NCBI GenBank assembly: GCA_039654915.1
Contig: CM077600.1
Span: forward strand, 68,643,992 to 68,707,991
Origin: Aquilaria yunnanensis
Taxonomy: Eukaryota; Streptophyta; Magnoliopsida; Malvales; Thymelaeaceae
Length of the DNA: 64,000 nucleotides
Direction of reading: 5' to 3'
Both the position numbers and the translations under genes were made by a program. Below, in pieces: positions 48,391-59,566 of this stretch. Position 1 is the first letter of the stretch. Each line of letters begins with the position of its first letter. The notes under the pieces are model-generated. The model did no database searches, was not told the origin of the DNA, and was given only the letters and a program-made list of their open reading frames with translations.

Positions 48391-51300
48391 ATGGAGGGCC
48401 AAGAGGATAGGAGGATGGAGGTGAGGAACAATGATGAGCCAACCATGAGAGAGCTTCAAGAAACTCTCAATAGACTTGTTGGGAGGATTGAGGACATTGA
48501 CTTGAGGTTGCCAAGGAGACCAAATCCCATCTTGCAACCAAGGAGAGGTCCAAGGAGAGAAGAGCCCGAGGAGGAAGAAGGGCATTGGCATGACCATGGG
48601 CTTCCAAGGAGGGGGGAGCCAAGGGAGGACAACAATCTAAGCTCCATCAAGCTTACCATTCCACCTTTCCAAGGGAGGAGTGATCCAGATGCATATTGGG
48701 AGTGGGAGCAAAAGATTGAGATGGTGTTTGAGTGCCATCACTATTCTGAGGAAAAGAAAGTTAAAGTGGCTACTATTGAATTCACTGATTATGCTCTTGT
48801 ATGGTGGAACCAGGTTGTCACTTCTAAGAGGAGGAATGAGGAGGAACCCATCAATACATGGAGAGCTCTTAAAGCCATGATGAGAAAGAGATTTGTTCCA
48901 AGTTACTACTATAGAGATCAACACCTCAAACTTCAAAGGCTTGTGCAAGGCCAAAGGAGTGTGGAGGACTATCATAAGGACTTGGAGATGACACTAAGCC
49001 GAGCCAATATCATTGAGGATGAGGAGGCTACCATTGCTAGATTCATCAACGGCCTTAACCATGAAATTGCCAACAAAGTAGAGATGGTGCCATATGTCAA
49101 CATGGAGGATTTGCTTCACCATGCCACTAAGGCCGAAAGAATCATCAAGAGGTCTAAGGCATCCAAGATGGCTCAAGGAGGAAGTTCCACATGGAGGGGA
49201 ACATGGAGCAAGGAGGCACCAAAGCCAAGAGTGGAGGCTACCAAGGGCGGCATGTCTCGGCCTCAACAAGACAAACCCAAGGTGCCACCCAAAGATGTGC
49301 CCAAGTCAAGGGAGATTGAATGCTTCAAGTGTAGAGGCAAGGGGCACTACATGAGAGATTGTCCTAACAAAAAGGTGATGATTCTCAAAGATGATGGTGA
49401 GATCACGTCCGAGGAGGAGGATGCCGTGGAGGATACACCACCTTTGGAGGATGATGAGCAAAATACACTTGAGCCCGAGGAAGGTGACTTTGCTTTTGTT
49501 GCTAGGAGAGCTCTAAGTGTACAAGCCAAGGAGGAGGCCAATCAAAGGGAGTGCATATTCCATACTAGATGCCGAATCAAAGATCAAGTGTGCAGCCTCA
49601 TTGTTGATGGAGGAAGTTGCACCAATGTAGCAAGTTCAACCATGGTGGAGAAGTTGAAGCTTCCAACTCAAAAGCACCCACAACCATATAGGCTTCAATG
49701 GTTGAATGATGCCGGGGAGGTAAAAGTGGTAAAGCAAGTTTCGGTTAAATTCAAAATTGGTACTTACCATGATGAAATTCTTTGTGATGTTGTTCCTATG
49801 CATGCTTGCCATATTTTGCTTGGAAGGCCGTGGCAATTTGATAAGAAAGTCACACATGATGGAGAGAAAAACTTGTACTCATTTGTCCATGAAGGAAGGC
49901 CGGTCACACTTAGTCCACTGTCACCACAACAAGTTTTGGAGGATCAAAGGAAACTTCAAAGTAAGGTTGAGAGAAAAATAAATGAGGGGAAAGTTGAGGG
50001 CAAGAGTGAAGAGGGGAAAGCCGAGAGACAAAATGAGAGATCAAGTGAGATGAGTGACCATGAGGGGAAGAAGAGTGGAGAGTTCCCGAGAGAAAAGAAT
50101 GAGAGGAAGTTGAGTGGCAAAAAAGAGTGCTATATTGCTAAAATGAGTGATGTGAGGAAAGCCATTCAAGCACAAAGACCAGTGCTTCTTTTAATTTACA
50201 AAGAATCTTTACTTGTTGTCAATGATCTAACACATCTTCCTAGTGTTGTTGTGTCTTTGTTGCAGGACTTTGAAGATGTTTTCCCCGAAGATCCGAAAGG
50301 TTTGCCTCCAATTAGAGGCATTGAGCATCAAATAGACCTAGTCCCGGGAACACCAATTCCAAATCGGCCAGCTTATAGAACCAATCCCGAGGAGACTAAG
50401 GAGATTGAGAAGCAAGTAAAGGAGTTGTTGGACAAAGGCCTTGTGAGGGAAAGTTTGAGTCCTTGTGCCGTACCTGTACTTTTGGTGCCAAAGGAGGATG
50501 GTTCATGGCGCATGTGCATGGATTGTAGGCCTGTCAACAAGATCACTGTAAAGTATAGACATCCTATTCCTAGACTTGATGATATGCTTGATGAGTTGCA
50601 TGGTTCTACTTTGTTTTCAAAGATTGATTTAAAAAGTGGGTACCATCAAATTAGGATGAGGGAAGGGGATGAATGGAAAACTGCTTTCAAAACAAAGTTT
50701 GGACTTTACGAATGGTTAGTTATGCCTTTTGGACTAACTAATGCTCCTAGTACTTTCATGAGACTTATGAATCATGTCTTGCGTGACTTCATTGGAAAGT
50801 TTGTTGTTGTGTACTTTGATGATATCCTAGTATATAGCAAGAACTTAGAAGAGCATGTTGGACACCTCACACAAGTACTAAGCACTTTAAGAGGACAAAA
50901 GTTGTATGCTAACTTAAAGAAGTGCTCTTTTTGTGTTGACAAAGTTGTTTTCCTTGGATTTGTCGTAAGTTCACATGGAATTGAGGTAGATCAAGAGAAG
51001 GTGAGAGCCATACAAGAATGGCCGACGCCAACATCCATCACTGAGGTGAGATCTTTCCATGGGTTAGCTAGCTTCTATAGGAGGTTTGTTAGAAATTTTT
51101 CTACCATTGCTGCACCTCTAACTGAAGTTATAAAGAAGAATGTGGGATTTAAGTGGGGAAAAGCTCAAGAAGATGCTTTCGGGTCGTTAAAGGAAAAGTT
51201 ATGCCATGCACCACTTTTAGCTTTGCCTAACTTTTCTAATACTTTTGAAGTTGAGTGTGATGCTTCAGGTATAGGCATTGGAGCTGTATTGATGCAAGGA

Positions 51301-53157
51301 GGCCGCCCCATTGCATACTTTAGTGAGAAGTTGAATGGTGCTAGCTTGAACTATCCCACATATGACAAGGAGCTCTATGCTTTGGTAAGAGCTTTGGAGA
51401 CTTGGCAACATTATTTGTGGCCAAGAGAGTTTGTGATTCACACTGATCACCAAGCCCTTAAGTTTCTTAGTGGGCAAGGTAAGTTGAATAGAAGGCATGC
51501 TAAATGGGTAGAGTTTATTGAGTCATTCCCATATGTTATCAAATACAAGCAAGGTAAGGATAATATAGTGGCGGATGCACTTTCAAGAAGGTATGCTTTA
51601 CTTTCGGCTTTAGATGCAAAAGTCTTGGGTTTTGAACACTTGAAGGATTTGTATGCTAGTGATGATGATTTCGGTGAGATTTATTCTAAGTGTTCTAAGT
51701 TTGCTTTTGAGAAGTTCTACCAAGTTAATGGCTTTCTTTTCAAAGAAAACAGGTTGTGCATACCAAAGACATCTTTGAGGGAATTGCTCACAAAGGAAGC
51801 TCATTGTGGAGGACTTATGGGTCACTTTGGACAAGCCAAGACTTTGCATACTTTGAAGGAACATTACCATTGGCCGAATATGGTAAAGGATGTGAAGAAG
51901 GTATGTGAGCAATGCATTGCATGTAGGAAGGCAAAATCCACTCACACTTCACATGGGTTATACACACCACTTCCTACACCTAGTCATCCATGGGTAGATA
52001 TTTCTATGGACTTCATTGTTGGATTGCCTAGGACTAAAGGAAACCGTGACTCTATCTTTGTTGTAGTTGATAGGTTTTCTAAGATGGCTCATTTTATTCC
52101 ATGCAATAAAACTGATGATGCTATTCATGTGGCTGAATTGTTTTTCAAAGAAATTGTTAGACTTCATGGTGTTCCTAGAACAATAGTTTCGGATAGAGAC
52201 ACTAAATTTCTAAGCCACTTTTGGAGGACTTTGTGGGGTAAGTTAGGAACTAAGCTTTTGTTTTCTACATCCTGTCACCCACAAACTGATGGGCAAACTG
52301 AGGTAACTAATAGGACTTTAGGTTCCATGCTTAGAGCTATCATTGGTAAAAATTTGAAAGCTTGGGAAGATTGTTTGCCTCATGTAGAATTTGCTTATAA
52401 TAGGTCCATGCATTCTACTACTAATTTGTCACCTTTTGAGATTGTTTATGGGTTTAATCCTTTAACTCCATTGGATCTTTTACCATTACCTACTCATGAG
52501 GTATCTAGTTTGGATGGTAGTAAGAAGGCCGAGAGCATCAAGAGGTTGCATGAGAAGGTTAAGCAACAAATTGAACTCAAAAATCAACAAGTTGCTAAAA
52601 AAGCCAATCAAGGCCGAAGGAGAGTTGTGTTTGAGCCTGGAGATTGGGTTTGGTTACACATGAGAAAAGAAAGATTTCCAGCTGCAAGGAGGACTAAGCT
52701 TCATCCAAGAGGAGATGGTCCATTCCAAGTCATTAAAAAGATCAATGACAATGCATACATGCTAGACTTGCCGGGTGAGTACAATGTGAGTGCTACTTTT
52801 AATGTTTCTGATTTATCTTTGTTTGAACATGCAGATTCGTGGACGAATCCTTCTAAGGAGGGGGGAGTTGATATGATCAAGGAAGGCACACATGGAGAAG
52901 GCAAGGACCCATTGAAGGTTTCTAGTGGACCTATGACAAGGAAGAAAGCTAAGGAGCTCTCAAGTGCACTACAAGGCTTTGTTTCAAGTTTCTTCATGGA
53001 GAATGGACATGGAACTTCACAAGGAGCTGCTGGAACTTTCAAGACACCATATGGAGATGATGGATATGCTTGGTACTCAGTTCTGGAGTGCTTAGACAAG
53101 CCACAAATAAAGGACACCAAGGACACCACTCAAAGTGCACCATTTGAGCCACCTTAA
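48391..53157 (+). CDS. Ty3/gypsy Gag-Pol polyprotein of F2, 1588 aa, intact
   Basis: Single-ORF polyprotein for retrotransposition: particle protein, protease, reverse transcriptase, RNase H, integrase. I chose ATG 48391 (MEGQEDRR); the frame extends upstream only through a GTG. Visible landmarks: Gag core around residues 110-230; zinc knuckle [14 protein letters not shown] 311-324; protease Asp406 in IVDGGSC; RT YFDD 808-811; RNase H D957, E994, D1019; integrase HHCC zinc finger from H1138; catalytic D1207, D1268, E1304, i.e. spacing D-60-D-35-E; GPF-like module near 1442. Integrase after RNase H defines Ty3/gypsy. No chromodomain is evident. The tail ([19 protein letters not shown]) includes the PPT and the last 96 codons are inside the 3' LTR, recalling CRM-type chromoviruses (uncertain). 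Probably competent, untested. Confidence 0.95.
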   Translation: MEGQEDRRMEVRNNDEPTMRELQETLNRLVGRIEDIDLRLPRRPNPILQPRRGPRREEPEEEEGHWHDHGLPRRGEPREDNNLSSIKLTIPPFQGRSDPDAYWEWEQKIEMVFECHHYSEEKKVKVATIEFTDYALVWWNQVVTSKRRNEEEPINTWRALKAMMRKRFVPSYYYRDQHLKLQRLVQGQRSVEDYHKDLEMTLSRANIIEDEEATIARFINGLNHEIANKVEMVPYVNMEDLLHHATKAERIIKRSKASKMAQGGSSTWRGTWSKEAPKPRVEATKGGMSRPQQDKPKVPPKDVPKSREIECFKCRGKGHYMRDCPNKKVMILKDDGEITSEEEDAVEDTPPLEDDEQNTLEPEEGDFAFVARRALSVQAKEEANQRECIFHTRCRIKDQVCSLIVDGGSCTNVASSTMVEKLKLPTQKHPQPYRLQWLNDAGEVKVVKQVSVKFKIGTYHDEILCDVVPMHACHILLGRPWQFDKKVTHDGEKNLYSFVHEGRPVTLSPLSPQQVLEDQRKLQSKVERKINEGKVEGKSEEGKAERQNERSSEMSDHEGKKSGEFPREKNERKLSGKKECYIAKMSDVRKAIQAQRPVLLLIYKESLLVVNDLTHLPSVVVSLLQDFEDVFPEDPKGLPPIRGIEHQIDLVPGTPIPNRPAYRTNPEETKEIEKQVKELLDKGLVRESLSPCAVPVLLVPKEDGSWRMCMDCRPVNKITVKYRHPIPRLDDMLDELHGSTLFSKIDLKSGYHQIRMREGDEWKTAFKTKFGLYEWLVMPFGLTNAPSTFMRLMNHVLRDFIGKFVVVYFDDILVYSKNLEEHVGHLTQVLSTLRGQKLYANLKKCSFCVDKVVFLGFVVSSHGIEVDQEKVRAIQEWPTPTSITEVRSFHGLASFYRRFVRNFSTIAAPLTEVIKKNVGFKWGKAQEDAFGSLKEKLCHAPLLALPNFSNTFEVECDASGIGIGAVLMQGGRPIAYFSEKLNGASLNYPTYDKELYALVRALETWQHYLWPREFVIHTDHQALKFLSGQGKLNRRHAKWVEFIESFPYVIKYKQGKDNIVADALSRRYALLSALDAKVLGFEHLKDLYASDDDFGEIYSKCSKFAFEKFYQVNGFLFKENRLCIPKTSLRELLTKEAHCGGLMGHFGQAKTLHTLKEHYHWPNMVKDVKKVCEQCIACRKAKSTHTSHGLYTPLPTPSHPWVDISMDFIVGLPRTKGNRDSIFVVVDRFSKMAHFIPCNKTDDAIHVAELFFKEIVRLHGVPRTIVSDRDTKFLSHFWRTLWGKLGTKLLFSTSCHPQTDGQTEVTNRTLGSMLRAIIGKNLKAWEDCLPHVEFAYNRSMHSTTNLSPFEIVYGFNPLTPLDLLPLPTHEVSSLDGSKKAESIKRLHEKVKQQIELKNQQVAKKANQGRRRVVFEPGDWVWLHMRKERFPAARRTKLHPRGDGPFQVIKKINDNAYMLDLPGEYNVSATFNVSDLSLFEHADSWTNPSKEGGVDMIKEGTHGEGKDPLKVSSGPMTRKKAKELSSALQGFVSSFFMENGHGTSQGAAGTFKTPYGDDGYAWYSVLECLDKPQIKDTKDTTQSAPFEPP
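52855..52867 (+). promoter_or_regulatory. PPT of F2
   Basis: AAGGAGGGGGGAG one base before the 3' LTR; it is also translated as Lys-Glu-Gly-Gly. Confidence 0.85.
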
Positions 53158-53854
53158 GTGTTCTTGATGCATTTTGTGTCCACAAGCTGGATTTTTGAGC
53201 TCTAACTTTCCAGACCTTCATTACCACATCTAATATGAAGATTCATGCCATTGGAACTCAAAGATTCAAGCTTGGAGCTGAAGATACAAGAGAGAACCTT
53301 AAAGTGCCCAAAATGCACCCAAAAAGGCTATTTGGGAGTTTTCGGGTTTAATCTTGTATTTATATTTTATTTTCGTTCAAATCCTATTTAGATACATTAT
53401 TTAGGAAGTTATTTAGGCTTTGGAATAGTTTTAAATCGTTTTGGGCAAGTGGAATACGCTGCATTTATTAAACTTGTTCAAACTAGGAATTAGAGTCCTA
53501 ATTTGACTAGGATTTCCTATGTCTTTGTATCTAGGATTCCTAAGGGATTTAGGCTGCGAATTTTGCCTAGCTTTTAACCCTAGTTTAGGCCTATATAAAG
53601 GCACATATTCTGGATGTAAAGATACAGAAAATTGTCGAAATAATATTGCTCTTTGGAGAGGTTTTCTCTTTGGTTCTTGGCGGACTGCCTTGGTGCACAA
53701 GTGTGCTTGTGTTCTTGGAGTTCTATACTTCTCGTTTCTAATCACAGGTTGATTAGGGGTGGGGGTTTTAAACCTAGTCTTATTGATGTCTTGTGGAGCT
53801 TGATTAGCATCTTGGGCGCGTTTCATGGTCTTTATACCATCGGGGTTCGCATCA
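52869..53854 (+). repeat. 3' LTR of F2
   Basis: 986 bp. Its first 289 bases encode the C-terminus of the polyprotein. No difference from 46498-47483 was found in the parts I compared. Confidence 0.95.
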
Positions 53855-53859
53855 GTTTG

Positions 53860-55583
53860 TGATTCACACTGATCACCAAGCCCTTAAGTTTCTTAGTGGG
53901 CAAGGTAAGTTGAATAGAAGGCATGCTAAATGGGTAGAGTTTATTGAGTCATTCCTATATGTTATCAAATACAAGCAAGGTAAGGATAATATAGTGGCGG
54001 ATGCACTTTCAAGAAGGTATGCTTTACTTTCGGCTTTAGATGCAAAAGTCTTGGGTTTTGAACACTTGAAGGATTTATATGCTAGTGATGATGATTTCGG
54101 TGAGATTTATTCTAAGTGTTCTAAGTTTGCTTTTGAGAAGTTCTACCAAGTTAATGGCTTTCTTTTCAAAGAAAATAGGTTGTGCATACCAAAGACATCT
54201 TTGAGGGAATTGCTCACAAAGGAAGCTCATTGTGGAGGACTTATGGGACACTTTGGACAAGCCAAGACTTTGCATATTTTGAAGGAACATTACCATTGGC
54301 CGAACATGGTAAGAGATGTGAAAAAGGTATGTGAGCAATGCATTGCATGTAGGAAGGCAAAATCCACTCACACTTCACATGGGTTATACACACCACTTCC
54401 TACACCTAGTCATCCATGGGTAAATATTTCTATGGACTTCATTGTTGGATTGCCTAGGACTAAAGGAAACCGTGACTCTATCTTTGTTGTAGTTGATAGG
54501 TTTTCTAAGATGGCTCATTTTATTCCATGCAATAAGACTGATGATGCTATTCATGTGGCTGAATTGTTTTTCAAAGAAATTGTTAGACTTCATGGTGTTC
54601 CTAGAACAATAGTTTCGGATAGAGATACTAAGTTTCTAAGCCACTTTTGGAGGACTTTGTGGGGTAAGTTAGGAACTAAGCTTTTGTTTTCTACATCCTG
54701 TCACCCACAAACTGATGGGCAAACTGAGGTAACTAATAGGACTTTAGGTTCCATGCTTAGGGCTATCATTGGTAAAAATTTGAAAGCTTGGGAAGATTGT
54801 TTGCCTCATGTAGAATTTGCTTATAATAGATCCATGCATTCTACTACTAATTTGTCACCTTTTGAGATTGTTTATGGTTTTAATCCTTTAACTCCATTGG
54901 ATCTTTTACCATTACCTACTCATGAGGTATCTAGTTTGGATGGTAGTAAGAAGGCCGAGAGCATCAAGAGGTTGCATGAGAAGGTTAAGCAACAAATTGA
55001 ACTCAAAAATCAACAAGTTGCTAAAAAAGCCAATCAAGGCCGAAGGAGAGTTGTGTTTGAGCCTGGAGATTGGGTTTGGTTACACATGAGAAAAGAAAGA
55101 TTTCCAGCTGCAAGGAGGACTAAGCTTCATCCAAGAGGGGATGGTCCATTCCAAGTCATTAAAAAGATCAATGACAATGCATACATGCTAGACTTGCCGG
55201 GTGAGTACAATGTGAGTGCTACTTTTAATGTTTCTGATTTATCTTTGTTTGAACATGCAGATTCGTGGACGAATGCTTCTAAGGAGGGGGGAGTTGATAT
55301 GATCAAGGAAGGCACACATGGAGAAGGCAAGGACCCATTGAAGGTTTCTAGTGGACCTATGACAAGGAAGAAAGCTAAGGAGCTCTCAAGTGCACTACAA
55401 GGCTTTGTTTCAAGTTTCTTCATGGAGAATGGACATGGAACTTCACAAGGAGCTGCTGGAACTTTCAAGACACCATATGGAGATGATGGATATGCTTGGT
55501 ACTCAGTTCTGGAGTGCTTAGACAAGCCACAAAACAAGGACACCAAGGACACCACTCAAAGTGCACCATTTGAGCCACCTTAA
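53860..55583 (+). pseudogene. F1 gypsy polyprotein, 3' part (RNase H end and integrase)
   Basis: Continuation of the F1 frame after the F2 insertion; 53855-53859 is the duplicated target. It begins with the RNase H motif HTDHQALKF, followed by the integrase zinc finger (HCGG...CEQC), the D,D-35-E core and the LTR-encoded tail. Joined lengths equal the F2 ORF exactly. One substitution near the core is PWVNISMDF, where F2 has PWVDISMDF; the catalytic Asp in MDF is kept. TNASKEGG replaces TNPSKEGG at the PPT. Confidence 0.92.
55281..55293 (+). promoter_or_regulatory. PPT of F1
   Basis: AAGGAGGGGGGAG one base before the 3' LTR. Confidence 0.85.
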
Positions 55584-56281
55584 GTGTTCTTGATGCATTT
55601 TGTGACCACAAGCTGGATTTTTGAGCTCTAACTTTCCAGAACTTCATTACCACATCTAATATGAAGATTCATCCCATTGGAACTCAAAGATTCAAGCTTG
55701 GAGCTGAAGATACAAGAGAGAACCTTAAAGTGCCCAAAATGCACCCAAAAAGGCTATTTGGGAGTTTTCGGGTTTAATCTTGTATTTATATTTTATTTTC
55801 GTTCAAATCCTATTTAGATACATTATTTAGGAAGTTATTTAGGCTATGGAATAGTTTTAAATCGTTTTGGGCAAGTGGAATACGCTGCATTTATTAAACT
55901 TGTTCAAACTAGGAATTAGAGTCCTAATTTGACTAGGATTTCCTATGTCTTTGTATCTAGGATTCCTAAGGGATTTAGGCTGCGAATTTTGCCTAGCTTT
56001 TAACCCTAGTTTAGGCCTATATAAAGGCACATATTCTGGATGTAAACATACAGAAAAATTTCAAAATAATATTGCTCTTTGGAGAGGTTTTCTCTTTGGT
56101 TCTTGGCGGACTGCCTTGGTGCACAAGTGTGCTTGTGTTCTTGGAGTTCTATACTTCTCGTTTCTAGTCACAGGTTGATTAGGGGTGGGGGTCTTCAAAC
56201 CCAGTCTCTTTGATGTCTTGTGGAGCTTGAAAAACATCTTGGGCGAGTTTCATGGTCTTTATACCATAGGGGTTCGCATCA
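55295..56281 (+). repeat. 3' LTR of F1
   Basis: 987 bp; differs from the 5' LTR at a few positions (e.g. ACATGGAACTTC versus ACATTGAACTTC at 41634-41645). TSD CATAT follows at 56282. Confidence 0.95.
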
Positions 56282-57782
56282 CATATGTATGATCATAAAT
56301 CATGCTCACTATATGCAACATATACATGTTCATGACCTAGGCTCTGATACCAATTGAAGATTTCAGGATCTTATGATCATAGGATAACATACTTTTATGT
56401 TATCTACTCATGTATATGCCACATGCATATTTGTTCATTTGAATTCAACATGGATATAGGCATGCATAACATATTATATAACATATCAAGATCACATACA
56501 AGTTGTGTTAAATAAATCCTAGCATGCTACTAAGAATATATGAAAATGAAACCTAACGTGCTACTAAACCAAGAAAAGATGTGCACCTTTATTCTTCGTT
56601 ATCTTTAGCGAAAGAAACTTGAGGGAGAACTTGATCTTAGAGGAGCGCCTTGAAGCTTGAAATAGAGATGAACAATCTCTATGTAAATCCACCCACAATG
56701 CTCTCAAGAATTGTTTAATATTTCGGCCTCTAAAGGAAATAGGAGGAGAACAATTTTCTCTCAAGAAAATGGAGCAAATGAAGTGCAAATTCGTGCCTAA
56801 AATGGCTGGACTCTAAAGGTTATTTATAGATGACCAAAAGGCACACCTTTACACCAAGAAAGGTGTCTTTTAAGCCAAAGAACACTTCCTTTGGCCAAGG
56901 GTCATGTATGGTGGCGAAAATACATGTCTTTTAACTAAGGAACACTTCCTTTGGCCTATAACCACCCCATAACTACCTTATGGCCGAATATACATGTCCC
57001 TTGAAGTCATAGGACATCACTCTTGGTGCAATAACCTCCCCAATCACCGTCATGGCCGAATATACAAGTCTTTTCACTCAAGGAACACTTCCTTTGGATG
57101 AAAAGACATGTTCTTTTAGCCAATAGTCATCTCTTTTGATGAAGAGACATACCTTTACACAAAAGATGTGTCTCTTGGTGGTTTTGAGCTAAAAGCAAGG
57201 TGAGCTGGCACAAAGCTAGCTCACTATGCTACTTATGCACCATTGAGCTCCTCTGAGCTCCAATCAAGCTCCATGAACTAAGGTCTAGTTCCCTGAACTG
57301 ACCTTGTGTTGGACTTAGCTACTCTCAGCTGAAGTGAACTGAAGTCCAACTACATTCAGCTACCAAAAGCCGAAGTAAGCTACCTTGAGCTAACTTGAGC
57401 TAACTTGAGCTGAGGTCCTGCTACTTTGAGCTACTTATAGCTGAAGTGAGCTGAAGTCTAGCTACTTTGAGCTACTTATAGCTGAAGTGAGCTGACTTGA
57501 GCTAACTTGAGCTAACTTGAGCTGAAGTCCAGCTACTTTGAGCTACTTATAGCTGAAGTGAGCTGACTTGAGTTGAAGTCCAACTACTTTGAGCTACTTA
57601 TAGCTGAAGTGAGCTGACTTGAGTTGAAGTCCAACTACTTTGAGCTACTTATAGCTGAAGTGACCTGACTTGAGCTAAAGGGAGCTACTTTTAGCTGCCT
57701 TAGATAGCTGTTGAAGCTAGAGTTAGCTCAATGAGCTCAAATTCTATCTTAAAAGGATCTTGGTGCTCCAAGAATTCCAACA
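56282..57782 (-). mobile_element. Remnant of copia element C: leader part and 5' LTR
   Basis: 56282-56340 continues the copia leader interrupted by F1. A PBS complement is at 56341-56352 and a 1428-bp LTR at 56355-57782, ending CCAACA. The LTR abuts B gag at codon 16/17, so C had inserted into B gag. Its coding region and other LTR are missing. AGCT repeats at about 57180-57720; TATA complement at 56821-56828. Confidence 0.85.
56341..56352 (-). promoter_or_regulatory. PBS of copia C
   Basis: Reverse complement TGGTATCAGAGC, two bases from the LTR. Confidence 0.92.
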
Positions 57783-57830
57783 CAATTTGAGGTCACGATT
57801 TAATTCTGCAACTATATTCTTACAAGCCAT
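57783..57830 (-). pseudogene. First 16 codons of copia B gag
   Basis: The ATG at 57830 and the next codons correspond to the Gag start of A (21146-21099). The gene is cut here by the LTR of C; the rest of B gag resumes only near 41352, after codons 17 to about 70 have been lost. Confidence 0.85.
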
Positions 57831-58081
57831 CTACAGTGATGCAATTCACATGTTTTAGTTCAATTTACACAACAAGACTCAACAAAGCAACATATGTATG
57901 AAACAACTTCTAACATTCTCATATATGGCAAAAGATATGCATAGCATTCAATCAGAAATACACAAACATGCCTTCATTGCTTCATACACATATCCTTCAT
58001 TAGCCTTTATCAAAATCATACACATATGTATGATCCTAAATCATGCTTACTACATGCAACATATACATATTCATGACCTAG
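57831..58081 (-). other. 5' leader of copia B
   Basis: Equivalent of 21147-21399 in A; no ORF supported. Confidence 0.8.
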
Positions 58082-58093
58082 GCTCTGATACCA
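58082..58093 (-). promoter_or_regulatory. PBS of copia B
   Basis: Reverse complement TGGTATCAGAGC, two bases from the 5' LTR. Confidence 0.92.
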
Positions 58094-58095
58094 AT

Positions 58096-59566
58096 TGAAG
58101 ATTTCAGGATCTCATGATAACATATCTTTATGTTATCTACTCATGTACATGCCACATGCATTTTGATCATTTGAGTTAAACATGGATATAGACATACATA
58201 ATTCTAATTCTTAACATTGCACTTAATATAACATGTTATATAGCATGTCAATTTTACATATAAGTTATGTCAAATAAATCCTAGCATGCTACTAAGAACA
58301 TACATGTAATAAATGGAACCTAGCATGCTGCTAAACCAAGAAAGAATGTGTACCTTTCTTCTTGGTTATGTGTGACGAAAATGAGGAAGAACTTGATCTT
58401 GGAGGAGCACGTTGAGGCTTGAATTGAGATGAAGAATCTCAATATTAATCCACCCACAATGCTCTAGAGAAGTGTCTAAAATTTCAGCCACTAAAGAAAA
58501 TAGGAGGAGAACACTTTTCTCCCAAGAAAATGGAGCAAATGGAATGCCAAGGAATTAATTAAATGGCTGGCCCCTTTAGCCTATTTATTGATGACCAAAA
58601 GGCACACCTTTACACCAAGCAAGGTGTCCTTTAAGCCAAGGAACACTTCCTTTGGCCAAGGGTCATTTATTTTGGCGAAAATACATGTCTCTTTGGCCAA
58701 AGAACACTTCGTTTGGTCCAAAAGACACCTATTGGCCGAAATAATGTGTCTTCTTGGCCAAGGAACATGTCTTTTAAGCCTATGCCAAAAATACATGTCC
58801 TTTAAAGGCCAAAGGACATCACTCTTGGTGCTATAACCATATTTTTGGCCGAATATACATGTCCATAGGCCAAGGGACATCACTCTTGGTGCTATAACCA
58901 CCTCTTTGGCCGAATATACATGTCCATTCACTCAAGGAACACTTCCCTTGGATGAAAGGACATGTTCCTTTAGCTAAGGGTCATTTCTTTTGATGAAGAG
59001 ACATACCTTTACACAAAAGATGTGTCTCTTGGTGGTTTTGAGCTAAAAGTAAGGTGAGCTGGCACAAAGCTGGCTCACTATACTACTTATGCACTATTGA
59101 GCTCCTCTGAGCTCAAACCAAGTTCCATGAATTGAGGTCCAGCTCCTTGTGCTGACCTTGAGCTGGAGTTAGCAGCTCATAGCTGAAGTGAACTGAAGTC
59201 CAGCTTCATTCAACTACCAGAAGTTGAAGTGAGCTGACTTGAGCTGACTGGAGCGGACTTGAGCTAACTTGAGCTGAAGTCCAGTTGCTTTGAGCTACTT
59301 ATAACTGAAGTGAGCTGACTTGAGCTGAAGTTCAGCTACTCTGAGCTCCTTATAGCTGCAGTGAGCTGACATAAGCTAACTTAAGCTTAAGTCTAATTAC
59401 CTTGAGCTAACATAAGCTGAAGTCCAGCTACTTCCAGCTACTTATAGCTGAAGTGAGCTAACTTGAGCTAAAGGAAGCTACTTCTAGCTGCCTTAGATAG
59501 CTGATTAAGCTAGAGTTAGCTCAAATCCTACCTTAAAAGGATCTTGGGGCGCCAAGAATTCCAACA
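58096..59566 (-). repeat. 5' LTR of copia B
   Basis: 1471-bp partner of 29190-30630. The TATA position has a change (TATTTATT on the plus strand near 58583). AGCT repeats at about 59030-59520. Confidence 0.92.

Larger units (their letters stand above)
46498..53854 (+). mobile_element. Intact Ty3/gypsy retrotransposon F2
   Basis: A 7357-bp element with two 986-bp LTRs that look identical by eye, PBS, PPT, a complete 1588-codon polyprotein, and the perfect TSD GTTTG (46493-46497 and 53855-53859). It is inserted in the same orientation into F1 of the same family. This is the youngest-looking insertion in the window and the only one with every part needed for autonomy. Confidence 0.97.
41494..56281 (+). 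mobile_element. Autonomous-type Ty3/gypsy element F1, split by F2
   Basis: Gypsy element with 987-bp LTRs at both ends, tRNA-Met PBS, PPT and the perfect TSD CATAT (41489-41493 and 56282-56286). Its polyprotein frame would be 1588 codons, identical in length to F2, but F2 sits in the RNase H region (TSD GTTTG). I spotted three differences between its LTRs. It is inserted into the leader of copia C. Confidence 0.96.
29190..59566 (-). mobile_element. Ty1/copia retrotransposon B with nested insertions
   Basis: The outermost element of a four-layer nest. Its LTRs (29190-30630 and 58096-59566) are much more like each other than like other copies over the first 300 bases, and the flanks are ATAGA (29185-29189) and ATACA (59567-59571), a TSD with one change. 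Same family and orientation as A. Its own sequence is split by N2 (30992-36604) and by a block that starts with a deletion junction near 41352 and contains C, F1 and F2. B gag start and leader remain at 57783-58081. Confidence 0.9.

Noticed and set aside
53859..55583. Separate integrase gene
   Set aside because: It is the 3' part of F1 interrupted by F2, as the TSD GTTTG and exact ORF length show.
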